DNA of 64,000 nt from Streptomyces sp. DSM 15324 (GCF_001514285.1 NZ_KQ949026.1:442121-506120); one strand, 5' to 3'. Shown: positions 8,688 through 19,007, counted from the first letter of the stretch. Made by a program: numbers and translations. The notes: generated by a model from the sequence alone, not told the origin.

Positions 8688-10304
8688 ATGACCAGTCAGT
8701 CCACCCTGAGTTCCGTGCCTGCCCTGGGGACCCACCCGGCCTCCGGCTCGAACCCGAGCCGCGCCGAGACCCGGGAGCAGCTCTCCAAGGCGTCGTACGA
8801 CCTTCTCGTGATCGGCGGCGGCATCCTGGGCATCTCCACCGCCTGGCACGCCGCGCAGTCCGGCCTCAGGGTGGCCCTGGTCGACGCCGGCGACTTCGCC
8901 GGCGCCACCTCCTCCGCCTCCTCCAAGCTGCTCCACGGCGGTCTGCGCTATCTGCAGACCGGCGCGGTGAAGCTGGTGGCGGAGAACCACTTCGAGCGCC
9001 GTGCGGTCTCCCGCCAGGTGGCCCCCCACCTGGCGAACCCGCTCACGTTCTACCTCCCCGTGTACAAGGGCGGGCCGCACGGCGCGGCGAAGCTCGGGGC
9101 GGGCGTGTTCGCCTACTCCGCCCTGTCGGCGTTCGGCGACGGGGTCGGGCATCTGCTCTCCCCCGCCAAGGCCGCGCAGGACGTGCCCGAGCTGCGCACC
9201 GAGAACCTCAAGGCCGTGGCCGTGTACGGCGACGACCAGATGAACGACGCGCGCATGGCGCTGATGACGGTCCGCGCGGCCGTCGAGGCGGGCGCGGTCG
9301 TCCTCAACCACGCCGAGGTCACCGGCCTGCGCTTCACCCGCGGCCGGGTCACCGGCGCGGACCTGAAGGACCGCGTGTCCGGTGACGAGTTCGGGGTGAA
9401 CGCCCGGCTGGTGCTCAACGCGACCGGCCCCTGGGTCGACCACCTGCGGAAGATGGAGGACCCGAACGCGGCCCCCTCCATCCGGCTCTCCAAGGGCGCG
9501 CACCTGGTGCTGAAGCGGACCTCCCCGTGGAAGGCCGCGCTCGCGACCCCCATCGACAAGTACCGGATCACCTTCGCCCTCCCCTGGGAGGACATGCTGC
9601 TGCTGGGCACCACCGACGAGGAGTTCGAGGGCGACCCGGCGGACGTCGCGGTCAACGACAAGGACATCGCGCAGATCCTCGACGAGGCCGCGTTCTCCGT
9701 CCGCGACCAGCAGCTCTCCCGGGACAACATCACGTACGCCTTCGCGGGTCTGCGGGTGCTGCCGGGCGGGCCCGGCGACACCGCCAAGGCCAAGCGCGAG
9801 ACGGTGGTGACCGAGGGCCGGGGCGGGATGCTGTCCGTCGCGGGCGGCAAGTGGACCACCTTCCGCCACATCGGCCGTACGGTGATGCAGAAGCTGGAGG
9901 CGCTGCCCGGCCACCCGCTCGGCGACGACTTCGAGCCGATCTCCTCGCTGCCGAAGAAGCTGCCGCTGCCCGGTGTCGCCAACCCGCGCGCGGTCGCGCA
10001 CCGGCTGCTGGTGGACAACCCGGCGCCCGGCCCGCGCATGGCGGCCGACACCGCCAAGCACCTGGCCACCCACTACGGCTCGCTGGCCTTCGACATCGCC
10101 CGGCTGGCGAACGACAACCCCGAGCTGGGACGGCGCGTCCACCCCGACGCCCCCGAGATCTGGGCGCAGGTCGTCTACGCCCGGGACCACGAGTGGGCAC
10201 AGACGGCGGACGACGTGCTGCGCCGCCGCACCACGCTGACGATCCGCGGCCTGGCCACGGACGAGGTGCGCGGCAAGGTGCAGGGCCTGCTCGACAAGAG
10301 GTAG
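8688..10304 (+). CDS. glpD: FAD-dependent glycerol-3-phosphate dehydrogenase
   Basis: It oxidises glycerol-3-phosphate to dihydroxyacetone phosphate and passes electrons to the membrane quinone pool. The 538 residues carry the FAD-binding dinucleotide fold LLVIGGGILGISTAWHAA near residue 38 and the ASSKLLHGGLRYLQ motif near 81. DAL-type catalytic segments follow, then a C-terminal helical cap (GRRVHPDAPEIWAQVVYA and the VRGKVQGLL end). The start ATG has AGGAG 9-13 nt upstream. It ends the glycerol operon and is followed by a strong bidirectional terminator facing mtnK. Confidence 0.96.
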   Translation: MTSQSTLSSVPALGTHPASGSNPSRAETREQLSKASYDLLVIGGGILGISTAWHAAQSGLRVALVDAGDFAGATSSASSKLLHGGLRYLQTGAVKLVAENHFERRAVSRQVAPHLANPLTFYLPVYKGGPHGAAKLGAGVFAYSALSAFGDGVGHLLSPAKAAQDVPELRTENLKAVAVYGDDQMNDARMALMTVRAAVEAGAVVLNHAEVTGLRFTRGRVTGADLKDRVSGDEFGVNARLVLNATGPWVDHLRKMEDPNAAPSIRLSKGAHLVLKRTSPWKAALATPIDKYRITFALPWEDMLLLGTTDEEFEGDPADVAVNDKDIAQILDEAAFSVRDQQLSRDNITYAFAGLRVLPGGPGDTAKAKRETVVTEGRGGMLSVAGGKWTTFRHIGRTVMQKLEALPGHPLGDDFEPISSLPKKLPLPGVANPRAVAHRLLVDNPAPGPRMAADTAKHLATHYGSLAFDIARLANDNPELGRRVHPDAPEIWAQVVYARDHEWAQTADDVLRRRTTLTIRGLATDEVRGKVQGLLDKR

Positions 10305-10354
10305 ACCGTCCGCGCCGGCCCACCCCCCTGACCGGGGCCGGTACGGGTGTGACA

Positions 10355-10382
10355 GGGGCGGCTCCCTCGCGGGAGCCGCCCC
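10355..10382. terminator. Bidirectional terminator between glpD and mtnK
   Basis: A perfect 12-bp stem GGGGCGGCTCCC/GGGAGCCGCCCC with a TCGC loop is followed by TTT on the plus strand. It lies between the convergent 3-prime ends. Confidence 0.85.
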
Positions 10383-10417
10383 TTTCGTACGCCGCGCGGC
10401 CTGCGCGCCGGGTGAGG

Positions 10418-11587
10418 TCAGGCGGTCTCCACCAGCGCCCTCACCTCGTCGGGGTTCCTCAGTTCCGCGCGCCGCACGATCAGTTCACGGCCCAGGAGCA
10501 GGGCGCGCCGGGACGCCGGGACCGGGTCGGGGAGGGTCGTGAGGTCGGTGAGGTGGGCGAAGCCGATGACGCGACGGACGATCTCCGTGCCGGCGAAGCC
10601 GATCGCGTCCGTCCACACGCGGCGCAGGAAGCGGTCGAGGTAGGCGTCGTCGAAGAAGGTGTCGACGCGGGCCGGCCACCGCCGGCGGAACTCCGTCTCG
10701 AACGCCTCCCAGGACAGCCGGAGCTGTTCGGCGTGGTCGGACAGCGTGCCGAGGGCCCGCGCGCGTTCCTCGGAGACGAGGGCGCCCGCCCAGTACAGGC
10801 CGAGGTCGTAGCCGATCGGTCCGACGAAGGAGAACTCGGGGTCGAACACCCGCACCACGGGGGCGCCCTCCCGCTCGCCCACCATGATGCTGCCGGTGTG
10901 CAGGTCGCCGTGGAGGAGGGCCTGGGCGCCGGTCATGAAGGTGTGGCGGAGGTCGGCGACCTCGGTGCGCAGCCGGGTGTCGGCGCGGACGGCGGTGGCC
11001 AGGTCGTCGAGGTCCGGGTGCCAGTGGTTGTGCTCATGTTCGACGTACGGCTCGGAGAGGACGACATCCTCGGTGATCTTGCAGAGCTCGGGGTTCACGG
11101 AGACGGCGAGCAGGGCTTTGCGGTCGGCGGAGGACATGCCGAAGTCGCTGGTGGCGAAGGTGAGCTGGGCGACGAACTCGCCGATGCGGGCGGAGGTGTG
11201 CGGGCCGTAGGGGGCGCCCTCGTTGAGGGCGGTGCGCAGGACCTCCAGGTCGGAGAGGTCCTCCATGACGAGGGCGAAGTGCTCGGGGTCGTAGCCCTGG
11301 ATCGCGGGGATCTTGTCGGGGGCGACCCTGGCGACCTGCTCGTAGGCGCGGGCCTCGGCGTCGGCGCGCTCGGGGCTGAGCGGCCAGGAGGGGCCGGCGA
11401 CCCGGACGTAGGGCAGGGCCTGCTTCAGGGCGAGGCTGCGGGTGCCGTCGGCGTTGGAGGCGAGGAAGACGCGGTTGATGTTGCCGTCGGACACCTCCCG
11501 GACGGTGATCTCCTCGCGGTCCGGCCAGTGTCCCCGCTCGCGCAGGTAGGCCGGGATGTCGTCGGTCTCCAGGACGCGGTAGCCCAT
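10418..11587 (-). CDS. mtnK: S-methyl-5-thioribose kinase
   Basis: It phosphorylates methylthioribose at C1 to give methylthioribose-1-phosphate, the substrate of MtnA. The 389-residue protein has the aminoglycoside-phosphotransferase-like fold. An N-terminal lysine segment (SLALKQALPYVR, about residue 50) is followed by the catalytic loop ALLHGDLHTGSI (about 230) and the metal-binding segment RVFDPEFSFVGPIGYDLG (about 248). The substrate pocket region GTEIVRRVIGFAH lies near 340. It is the last gene of an operon after three ABC-importer genes (15-nt gap), and the other mtn genes flank the locus. This supports the specific call over a generic kinase. Confidence 0.92.
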   Translation of the reverse strand: MGYRVLETDDIPAYLRERGHWPDREEITVREVSDGNINRVFLASNADGTRSLALKQALPYVRVAGPSWPLSPERADAEARAYEQVARVAPDKIPAIQGYDPEHFALVMEDLSDLEVLRTALNEGAPYGPHTSARIGEFVAQLTFATSDFGMSSADRKALLAVSVNPELCKITEDVVLSEPYVEHEHNHWHPDLDDLATAVRADTRLRTEVADLRHTFMTGAQALLHGDLHTGSIMVGEREGAPVVRVFDPEFSFVGPIGYDLGLYWAGALVSEERARALGTLSDHAEQLRLSWEAFETEFRRRWPARVDTFFDDAYLDRFLRRVWTDAIGFAGTEIVRRVIGFAHLTDLTTLPDPVPASRRALLLGRELIVRRAELRNPDEVRALVETA

Positions 11588-11602
11588 GGTCGGTGAACTC
11601 CC

Positions 11603-12649
11603 TTATGCGGTGCGGCGCTTGGACAGGGTGAAGCTGAAGACGAGGGCGAGGATGAGGACCGCGCCCTCGACGACGTCCTGGGTGTAGTAGGGCAGGCCCT
11701 TGATGGTGAGGCCGGTGGTGATGATGCCGATCAGGACGGCGCCGAGCGCGGTGCCCCAGACGTTGGGGCGGCCCCGGCCGAGCACGGAGGTGCCGACCAG
11801 CGCCACGGCCACCGCTTCGAGCAGCTGGGAGGTGCCCGCGGAGACGTCGCCCTGGCCGATGCGGGAGGCGAGGATGAGTCCGCCGACGGAGGCGAGGACG
11901 CCGGAGACGACGTAGGCCAGGGCGCGGTAGGCGCCGACGCGGATGCCGGCCAGCCGGGAGGCCTCGGGGTTGGCGCCGATGGCGTACAGGATCCGGCCCC
12001 AGCGGGTGCGAGCGAGGAAGACCCAGGCGGCCACGGTGAGCGCGCCGAAGATCAGCACGGAGACCGGGACGCCGAGGACCGTGCCGCGGTCGATCTTCAG
12101 GAAGCCGTCGGTGAAGGTGCCGGGGGCGGTGGAGCCGTCGTCCAGGGTCATGCCGGGGGTGATCGACTGGCCGTCGACGAGGATCAGTTTGCTGCCCTGG
12201 ATGACGAACATGGTGCCGAGGGTGGCGAGCATGTCGGGGATCTTCAGGACGACGATGAGCAGTGCGTTGAGCAGTCCGGCGAGGGCGCCGGCGACCAGGA
12301 CGGCGAGGATGGCGACCGTGCCGACCTGGTTGAGGACGACCATGGTCTGGGCGGCGACGGAGACTCCGAGACCGGCGACGGCGCCGACGGACATGTCCAT
12401 TCCGCCGACGGCCATGGTGAGGGTGACGCCGAGGCCGAGGATCGCGGCGACGGAGACGTACCGCAGGGTGTCGAGGAGGGTCGCCGACTCGCGGAAGGAG
12501 CCCTCGGTCAGCGCGAAGTACAGGAAGAGCGCGACCGTGACGAAGATGAACCCGTATCGGATGACGGCGTTCTGGACGCGCGGGGCGGTGCCGGGGGCGG
12601 GCGGGGTCGCCGTCTGCGCCGGGGTCTCGGTGCTCTGGGTGGTGGTCAT
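11603..12649 (-). CDS. ABC sugar-type importer permease (RbsC-like)
   Basis: This 348-residue inner-membrane protein of the ribose/xylose permease family (BPD_transp_2) has about ten hydrophobic segments. It also has the family motif GGMDMSVGAVAGLGVS near residue 81 and a second conserved stretch, GANPEASRLAGIRV, near 224. It would form the channel of the importer whose ATPase and binding protein are encoded immediately upstream. The context, between mtnK and the other salvage genes, points to uptake of methylthioribose or a related thiopentose; the substrate is an inference. Confidence 0.88.
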   Translation of the reverse strand: MTTTQSTETPAQTATPPAPGTAPRVQNAVIRYGFIFVTVALFLYFALTEGSFRESATLLDTLRYVSVAAILGLGVTLTMAVGGMDMSVGAVAGLGVSVAAQTMVVLNQVGTVAILAVLVAGALAGLLNALLIVVLKIPDMLATLGTMFVIQGSKLILVDGQSITPGMTLDDGSTAPGTFTDGFLKIDRGTVLGVPVSVLIFGALTVAAWVFLARTRWGRILYAIGANPEASRLAGIRVGAYRALAYVVSGVLASVGGLILASRIGQGDVSAGTSQLLEAVAVALVGTSVLGRGRPNVWGTALGAVLIGIITTGLTIKGLPYYTQDVVEGAVLILALVFSFTLSKRRTA

Positions 12650-12685
12650 GGGGTGCTTTCCCGGACTTCGTGGGGCGGGCCGGCG

Positions 12686-14206
12686 TCAGACGGACGCCGA
12701 GATGGTCTGGATGACGCGGTCGCGCTCGGCGTCCTCGCCGTGGGCGTCGAGGTGGATCTCACCGGCCGCGAGGACGACGACCCGGTCGGCGATCTCGAGG
12801 ACCTCGTCGACGTCGGCGGACAGGACGAGGACGGCGGCGCCCTCGGCGGCGAGGGTCCGGGCCCGGCGGCCGATGTCGCGGCGGGCGCCGATGTCCACTC
12901 CCCGGAACGGTTCGTCCAGGATGAGGACGCGCGGGGTCTCGGCGAGCCAGCGGCCGACGACGACCTTCTGCTGGTTGCCGCCGGACAGTTCCTCGACGGT
13001 GCTGTGCTCGTCGCGGGTGACGACCCCGAGGGCCTCGACGGTGGCCCGGCCGAGGGCGTCCTCCCGGGACCGCTGGACCAGGCCCGCGCGGGAGAGCGAC
13101 TTCAGGAACGGCAGGGAGACGTTCTGCGCGATCGACCAGCCGGGCACGAGGGCGTCGGTGTGCCGGTCCTCGGGGACGAGGTGGACGCCGGCCCGGATGG
13201 CGTCGGCGGGGCGGCGGGGGGCGTAGGCCGTGCCGGCCAGTTCGACCGTGCCGGTGGTGAAGGGCTCGGCGCCGAAGAGGCCGCGGGCCAGTTCGGTCTT
13301 GCCGGCGCCCAGCAGGCCGACGACTCCGGTCACTTCCCCGGTGCGCAGATCGAGGTCCAGGGGCGCGCGGCCGTCGAAGAGGCGCACCCCGCGCAGGGAG
13401 AGGACGCTCTCGCCGCGCTCGCCCTCGCGGACCGGGCGGGCGGTGGTCGCCTCCTGGGCCTGGGCGAGCATCGCGCGCAGGGCGGCGTCCCAGTCGAACG
13501 GCCGGACCTGGTCCTCGGTGAGGAGTCCGTCGCGCAGGACGACCAGCCGGTCGGCGAGGGCGTCGATCTCACCGAGGCGGTGGGAGACGTAGAGCACGGC
13601 GATGCCGTCCTCGCGCATCCTGCGGATGAGCCCGAAGAGGCGGTCGGCCTCGGCGGCGGAGAGCGCGGAGGTCGGCTCGTCGAGGATGAGCAGCCGGGGC
13701 CGGGTGGCCAGGGCGCGGGCGAGGATCAGCAACTGCCGTTCGGAGATGCCGAGTTCGGTGACGTCCTGCTTCAGCACGGCGTCGCTCCAGTCCAGGCCGA
13801 GGCCGGCCTGGATCTCGCGGGCGCGGGCCAGGGTGGCGCGGCCGCCGAGGAACGGGTTGCCGCGCCGCTGGGCGAGTTCCTCGAAGACCAGGTTCTCGGC
13901 GACGCTGAGGCCGGGCACGATGCCCTCGCCGATGCGCTGGTGGACGGTCTGGATGCCCAGCCGGCGGGCGGCGAGCGGGGAGTGCAGGGCCGCGGGTTCC
14001 CCGGCGACCCGTACCTCGCCCCCGTGGTCCGTGTGCACGCCCGACAGGATCTTGATCAGGGTCGACTTGCCTGCGCCGTTCGCGCCGAGCAGCGCGACCA
14101 CGCTGCCCGGCGCGATGTCCAGCGAGACGGAGGCGAGGACGGGCTTTCCGCCGAACGCCATGCTGACGTCGGCGAGAGCGACCGCCGGCGTCTCAGTGGG
14201 CGACAT
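12686..14206 (-). CDS. ABC sugar-type importer ATPase (RbsA-like, duplicated)
   Basis: The 506-residue protein contains two ATP-binding cassettes, as in ribose importers. The first has an intact Walker A (GANGAGKST, about residue 39), a signature ELGISERQLL and Walker B LLILDEPTSAL. The second has GLLGAGKTEL (about 287), the signature ELSGGNQQK and Walker B VLILDEPFRGVD. It overlaps the end of the binding-protein gene by 14 nt and precedes the permease by 36 nt, so the three are co-translated parts of one importer. Confidence 0.9.
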   Translation of the reverse strand: MSPTETPAVALADVSMAFGGKPVLASVSLDIAPGSVVALLGANGAGKSTLIKILSGVHTDHGGEVRVAGEPAALHSPLAARRLGIQTVHQRIGEGIVPGLSVAENLVFEELAQRRGNPFLGGRATLARAREIQAGLGLDWSDAVLKQDVTELGISERQLLILARALATRPRLLILDEPTSALSAAEADRLFGLIRRMREDGIAVLYVSHRLGEIDALADRLVVLRDGLLTEDQVRPFDWDAALRAMLAQAQEATTARPVREGERGESVLSLRGVRLFDGRAPLDLDLRTGEVTGVVGLLGAGKTELARGLFGAEPFTTGTVELAGTAYAPRRPADAIRAGVHLVPEDRHTDALVPGWSIAQNVSLPFLKSLSRAGLVQRSREDALGRATVEALGVVTRDEHSTVEELSGGNQQKVVVGRWLAETPRVLILDEPFRGVDIGARRDIGRRARTLAAEGAAVLVLSADVDEVLEIADRVVVLAAGEIHLDAHGEDAERDRVIQTISASV

Positions 14207-15290
14207 TCGCGATCCAGTCCGCGGTCGAGACCTGGGACAGGTTCAGCGCGGGCAGCGCCTTGCGGAGTTCGTCCATGTTGGCGATCTTCTTCTCGCGCAG
14301 GAAGTCCTGGGTGATGGCGACGGCCGGGAACTCGACGGAGGTCTTGTTCAGCTGGCCGGCCAGCTCCAGCGCGGTGGTGCGCACGACGGCGGCGCCGACG
14401 GCGGAGGGGTCGGTTCCGGCGGTCGCGACCCAGGGGCTGTCGGCGGCGGTCATCTGCTGGATGTCGGCGTTGGAGACGTCCGCGCCGAAGACCTTCACCT
14501 TCTTCTGGAGCTTCTTGTTCTGCACGGCGAGGACGGTGCCCTTGGCGAGCTCGTCGTAGGGGGCGAAGACGCCGGCCACGTCGGAGTGCTGGGTGAGCGC
14601 GGCGGAGACCAGGGGAACGTTGTCGGTGGCGGTGGAGTCGGTCACCTTGCCGACCTTGAACTGCTGCTTCCAGCCCTCGGAGGCCACGGTGGACTTCCAG
14701 ACGGTGTCGCGCTTGTCGAGGGCGGCGTAGCCGGCGACGTTGACGTAGCCGACCGCGGCGTCCTTGCCGACCTCCTTCGCCATCACGTCGAGGACGGCCT
14801 TGGCCATGCTGGCGTCGTCCTGCTCGGTGGAGACGACGCCCTGGGTGTCGGTCTCGACGTCGTAGACGACGACCTTGATGCCCTTCTTCACGGCCTTGTC
14901 GATCTCGGGCTGGATGGTCGCCGGGAAGCCGTGGTCGATGATGATCGCCTGGGCCCCGGAGTTGATGGCCGAGGACAGGTCGGTGGCCTGCTTGGCGTTG
15001 TCGGCCTGGGCGTCGTACACGGTGAGGTCGATACCGAGGGCCTTGGCCTGGGCCTTGGCGCCGTTGCCCCACTGCTCGAAGTAGTCGCCGGCGCCGCTCT
15101 GGCGGACCAGGGCCACCTTGACCGCGCCCTTGCTGAAGGGGGCGGGCTTCTGGCCGGTGGCGGCGGAGGCGGAGGCCGCGGTGTCGCCGGAGCTCTTGGA
15201 GGCGTTGGAGGACTGGGAGCAGCCGGACAGGACGAGGGCGGAGACGGAGGCCAGCGAGAGCGCGGCGAGGGGCAGACGGGTGCGGGACAT
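14193..15290 (-). CDS. Sugar-binding lipoprotein of the mtn-linked importer
   Basis: This 365-residue periplasmic-binding-type lipoprotein is the first gene of the SBP-ATPase-permease-mtnK operon. The N-terminus has a signal sequence ending in a lipobox (LVLSGC), so it should be tethered outside the membrane through the cysteine. The body shows the type I sugar-binding fold seen in ribose/autoinducer-2 binders: VKVALVRQSGAGDYFEQWG at the start, AINSGAQAIIIDHGFP and IKVVVYDVETDTQG in the middle. The ATG at 15290 is preferred over a longer frame because it begins the signal peptide and has GGAG 9 nt upstream. The ligand is probably methylthioribose, inferred from gene context. Confidence 0.85.
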   Translation of the reverse strand: MSRTRLPLAALSLASVSALVLSGCSQSSNASKSSGDTAASASAATGQKPAPFSKGAVKVALVRQSGAGDYFEQWGNGAKAQAKALGIDLTVYDAQADNAKQATDLSSAINSGAQAIIIDHGFPATIQPEIDKAVKKGIKVVVYDVETDTQGVVSTEQDDASMAKAVLDVMAKEVGKDAAVGYVNVAGYAALDKRDTVWKSTVASEGWKQQFKVGKVTDSTATDNVPLVSAALTQHSDVAGVFAPYDELAKGTVLAVQNKKLQKKVKVFGADVSNADIQQMTAADSPWVATAGTDPSAVGAAVVRTTALELAGQLNKTSVEFPAVAITQDFLREKKIANMDELRKALPALNLSQVSTADWIANVAH

Positions 15291-15840
15291 GAGGATGCTC
15301 CAGGGCGGGGTGGCGCAGCGGGGAACGCGCGGGGAGATGAAGGGAATGCGTGGGCCCGGAGCGGGGGACGGGAACAAGCCATCGCACGGACGGCGGGAAC
15401 ACCCGGCGGAACACGGGCGCGTCAAGGCTCCGGGAGAGGTCAGCGACAGCTGGCCGTGGTCGACCGGAGCAAATCCACGTACAGCCGCCGCACGAGCAGC
15501 AGCGTCTTCATAGGGAGATCATGAGAACGTTTTCAGCCACCCGTCAAAGAGATGAACACCAAATCTCACCATTCGGGACAACGATTACGTCACAGGCGGT
15601 TCGTCCCCGGTCGGGCGTTACCATCGGCGGACCGGCACCCCTCCCGGCACGTGAGGCCCCGATGACGACACCCTGCGCGAACGCGCTGCGCATGCCCGGC
15701 ATGTGGCGCTGTCCCGGCGCGGCGTGTCGCGGCTGAGTGACGCTCCACCGCCGCCGCCCTCCTCTCGCCTCCGACCGAAGAACGCGTCCGATTCCGTCTC
15801 GGTATCCGGACATCCCTTCCAGACTCCTGGAGTTGCCCCC
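15291..15840. promoter_or_regulatory. Divergent control region of the methionine-salvage locus
   Basis: This 550-bp stretch separates the importer/mtnK operon from mtnDCB and must hold promoters for both. It contains one strong LacI-type palindrome (annotated separately) and an A/T-richer tract around 15530-15620. No SAM-I, SAM-II or SAM-IV riboswitch pattern was recognised. No small gene is supported. Confidence 0.55.
15522..15535. promoter_or_regulatory. LacI-family-type operator candidate
   Basis: TGAGAACGTTTTCA is an almost perfect 14-bp palindrome with the central CG and flanking A/T typical of LacI/GalR operators. It lies in the divergent region between the importer operon and mtnD. 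No LacI-family gene is in the window, so a regulator would act from elsewhere. Confidence 0.55.
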
Positions 15841-16440
15841 ATGACGCTGCTGACGAGCTGGGCCGAGTCCGGCCCGCAGACCCTGCTCCGCCGTACCTCC
15901 GACCCCGCCGAGATCGCCGAGGCCCTCAAGCCGCTGGGCGTGCGCTACGAGCAGTGGCCGATCCGCGAGGACGTCCCCTTCGACGCCGACAGCGAGACCG
16001 TGTTCGCCGCGTACGGACCGGAGATCGAGAAGCTGAACGCGCAGGAGGGCTTCACCACCGTCGACGTCCTCGGTCTGCACCCGGGCGACGACCCCGAGTA
16101 CCCGGCGAAGGCGAAGGCCGCCCGCGAGAAGTTCCTCCAGGAGCACACGCACGACGACGATGACGAGGTCCGCTTCTTCGTCTCCGGCTCCGGCATCTTC
16201 TATCTGCACGTGAACGGCGAGGTGCACGCGGTCTACTGCGAGAAGGGCGACCTGCTGGGCGTGCCGCGCGGCACCACCCACTGGTTCGACATGGGCACGC
16301 GGCCGTCCTTCACCGCCATCCGCTTCTTCCACGAGGAGGACGGCTGGATCGGCAACTTCACCGGTTCCCCGATCTCCGCGCGCTTCCCGGACTACGACAC
16401 GATCGCCGCCGGGTACGCGGCAGACAAGGGTGCCGCGTGA
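15841..16440 (+). CDS. mtnD: Acireductone dioxygenase
   Basis: It cleaves the acireductone made by MtnC with oxygen to the keto acid of methionine plus formate (iron form). The 199-residue cupin has the metal site HTHDDDDEVRFFVSG near residue 101 (two His and a Glu) and a further His in PRGTTHWFDMG near 142. The ATG follows CTGGAG with an 8-nt gap. It is the first gene of the plus-strand mtnDCB run, and its stop overlaps the mtnC GTG start by 4 nt. Confidence 0.95.
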   Translation: MTLLTSWAESGPQTLLRRTSDPAEIAEALKPLGVRYEQWPIREDVPFDADSETVFAAYGPEIEKLNAQEGFTTVDVLGLHPGDDPEYPAKAKAAREKFLQEHTHDDDDEVRFFVSGSGIFYLHVNGEVHAVYCEKGDLLGVPRGTTHWFDMGTRPSFTAIRFFHEEDGWIGNFTGSPISARFPDYDTIAAGYAADKGAA

Positions 16441-17165
16441 CCCTGCCCGACCCGCGCTTCGACGTGGCCGCCGTGGTGCTCGACATCGAGGGCACGACGA
16501 GCGCCACGGGCTTCGTCGTCGACGTGCTGTACCCGTACTCGCGCGCCCGGTTCGCCGAGCTGCTCACCCAGCGTTCCGCCGAGCCCGCAGTGGCGCGGGC
16601 GATCGCCCAGGTGCGGGAGCTGACCGGGGAGCCGGACGCCGACGCGGCCGCGGTCGTCGACACGCTGAACGCCTGGCTGGACGACGACCGCAAGGCGACC
16701 CCGCTGAAGACCCTTCAGGGCATCGTCTGGTCGGAGGGGTTCGCCCGCGGCGACCTCGTCTCGCACTTCTACGACGACGTCGTCCCCGCACTGCGCGCCT
16801 GGCACACGGCGGGGCTGCGGCTGTACGTCTACTCCTCCGGCTCGGTGGCGGCGCAGCGGGCGTGGTTCACCCACAGCCCGCAGGGCGACCTCACACCGCT
16901 CGTGTCGGGGCTGTACGACACCGAGAACGCGGGGCCCAAGCAGGAGCCGGCGTCGTACCGCCGGATCGCGGAGGCGACCGGGACCGCCCCGCACCGTCTG
17001 CTGTTCCTCTCCGACCGGCCGGGCGAACTGGACGCGGCCCGCGAGGCCGGCTGGCACACCGTCGGGATCCGGCGGCCCGGGGAGCCGTACTACGAGCAGG
17101 GCGTCGGCGACCACGCGCAGGCGGGGACGTTCGACGAGATCACCGTTGCGAGGAGCACCACGTGA
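16437..17165 (+). CDS. mtnC: Enolase-phosphatase E1
   Basis: This bifunctional HAD enzyme enolises and then dephosphorylates 2,3-diketo-5-methylthiopentyl-1-phosphate to the acireductone. The 242 residues contain the nucleophile motif LDIEGTTS near residue 14, LYVYSSGS near 129, and LFLSDRPGELDAAREAGW near 187. EGTT in place of the usual DGTL is characteristic of E1 enzymes. GTGA overlaps at both ends couple it to mtnD and mtnB. Confidence 0.95.
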   Translation: MTLPDPRFDVAAVVLDIEGTTSATGFVVDVLYPYSRARFAELLTQRSAEPAVARAIAQVRELTGEPDADAAAVVDTLNAWLDDDRKATPLKTLQGIVWSEGFARGDLVSHFYDDVVPALRAWHTAGLRLYVYSSGSVAAQRAWFTHSPQGDLTPLVSGLYDTENAGPKQEPASYRRIAEATGTAPHRLLFLSDRPGELDAAREAGWHTVGIRRPGEPYYEQGVGDHAQAGTFDEITVARSTT

Positions 17166-17770
17166 GCACCGACATCTCCGCACTCGACCTGGAAGAGGCG
17201 GGCGCGGTCCTGGCCGCCGAGTCCGCCCGGTTCGCCTCCTTCGGCTGGATGCGGGGCACGTCGGGGAACCTGTCCGTGGTGCTCTCCCGCGACCCGCTGC
17301 GGCTCGCGGTCACCGCGAGCGGCCACGACAAGGGGGAACTGACGCCCGCGGACGTGGTGCTGGTGGACGCTCGCGGGGCGGCGGTGCGGGGCGGCCGGCC
17401 GTCCGCCGAGGCCGAGCTGCACGCGCGGGTCGCCGCGCTGACGGGGGCCGGTGCCGTGGTGCACGTGCACACGGTCGCCTCGGTGGCCATGGGGCGGCGT
17501 GAGCCGGGCGGGATCGTCTTCCGGGACGTCGAGATGCTCAAGGGCGTCGGGCAGCCGGCTCACGACGTGGAGGTGACGCTGCCCGTCATCGCCAACAGCC
17601 AGGACATGAAGGTGCTCGGGGACCGCCTGGAGGAGGCGCGCAACCCCCGGATGCCGGCGGTGGTGGTCGCGGGGCACGGCCTGTACGTGTGGGGCGCCGA
17701 CCCCCGTCAGGCCCGGCATCACACCGAAGTCGTCGAGTGGCTGCTGGAGTTGGAGCTGTCGCAGCGCTGA
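17162..17770 (+). CDS. mtnB: Methylthioribulose-1-phosphate dehydratase
   Basis: It dehydrates methylthioribulose-1-phosphate to the diketo phosphate used by MtnC. This 202-residue class II aldolase-fold protein has the N-terminal GWMRGTSGNLSV loop and an acidic residue in SAEAELH near 83. Zinc ligands lie in VVHVHTVAS near 99 and in VAGHGLYVWG near 167. The GTG start overlaps the mtnC stop. It converges on mtnA across a strong terminator. Confidence 0.94.
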   Translation: MSTDISALDLEEAGAVLAAESARFASFGWMRGTSGNLSVVLSRDPLRLAVTASGHDKGELTPADVVLVDARGAAVRGGRPSAEAELHARVAALTGAGAVVHVHTVASVAMGRREPGGIVFRDVEMLKGVGQPAHDVEVTLPVIANSQDMKVLGDRLEEARNPRMPAVVVAGHGLYVWGADPRQARHHTEVVEWLLELELSQR

Positions 17771-17784
17771 CGCGGTGCGCGCGG

Positions 17785-17815
17785 CGGAGGGACCCCCACG
17801 GCCGGGGTCCCTCCG
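17785..17815. terminator. Bidirectional terminator between mtnB and mtnA
   Basis: A 12-bp perfect stem CGGAGGGACCCC/GGGGTCCCTCCG with a 7-nt loop lies between two convergent genes. Confidence 0.85.
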
Positions 17816-17821
17816 TCGCGC

Positions 17822-18853
<1,032 letters not shown>

Positions 18854-18992
18854 AGCGGGACACTCCTGATGATCCGGTGGTGCCCGCCACCGTACATGAC
18901 CTGGGAGAACCAGCGTTCGAAAGCGGTCGCCGACCTGGGGCTTCCCGTCCGGTGGCTCCCCGGTGACGCGGCGCCGGGCCCATAATGGCCTG

Positions 18993-19007
18993 AGACGTCC
19001 GATGTCT
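18993..19007. promoter_or_regulatory. GntR-type operator candidate
   Basis: AGACGTCCGATGTCT is a palindrome apart from its central position and one mismatch pair. It lies about 50 nt before the FadR-type gene and just after a CATAAT -10-like hexamer at 18981-18986. The position fits autoregulation. Confidence 0.4.

Noticed and set aside
15291..15840. Possible SAM riboswitch for the salvage genes
   Set aside because: The large gap invited one, but no conserved core or stem order was recognised on either strand.
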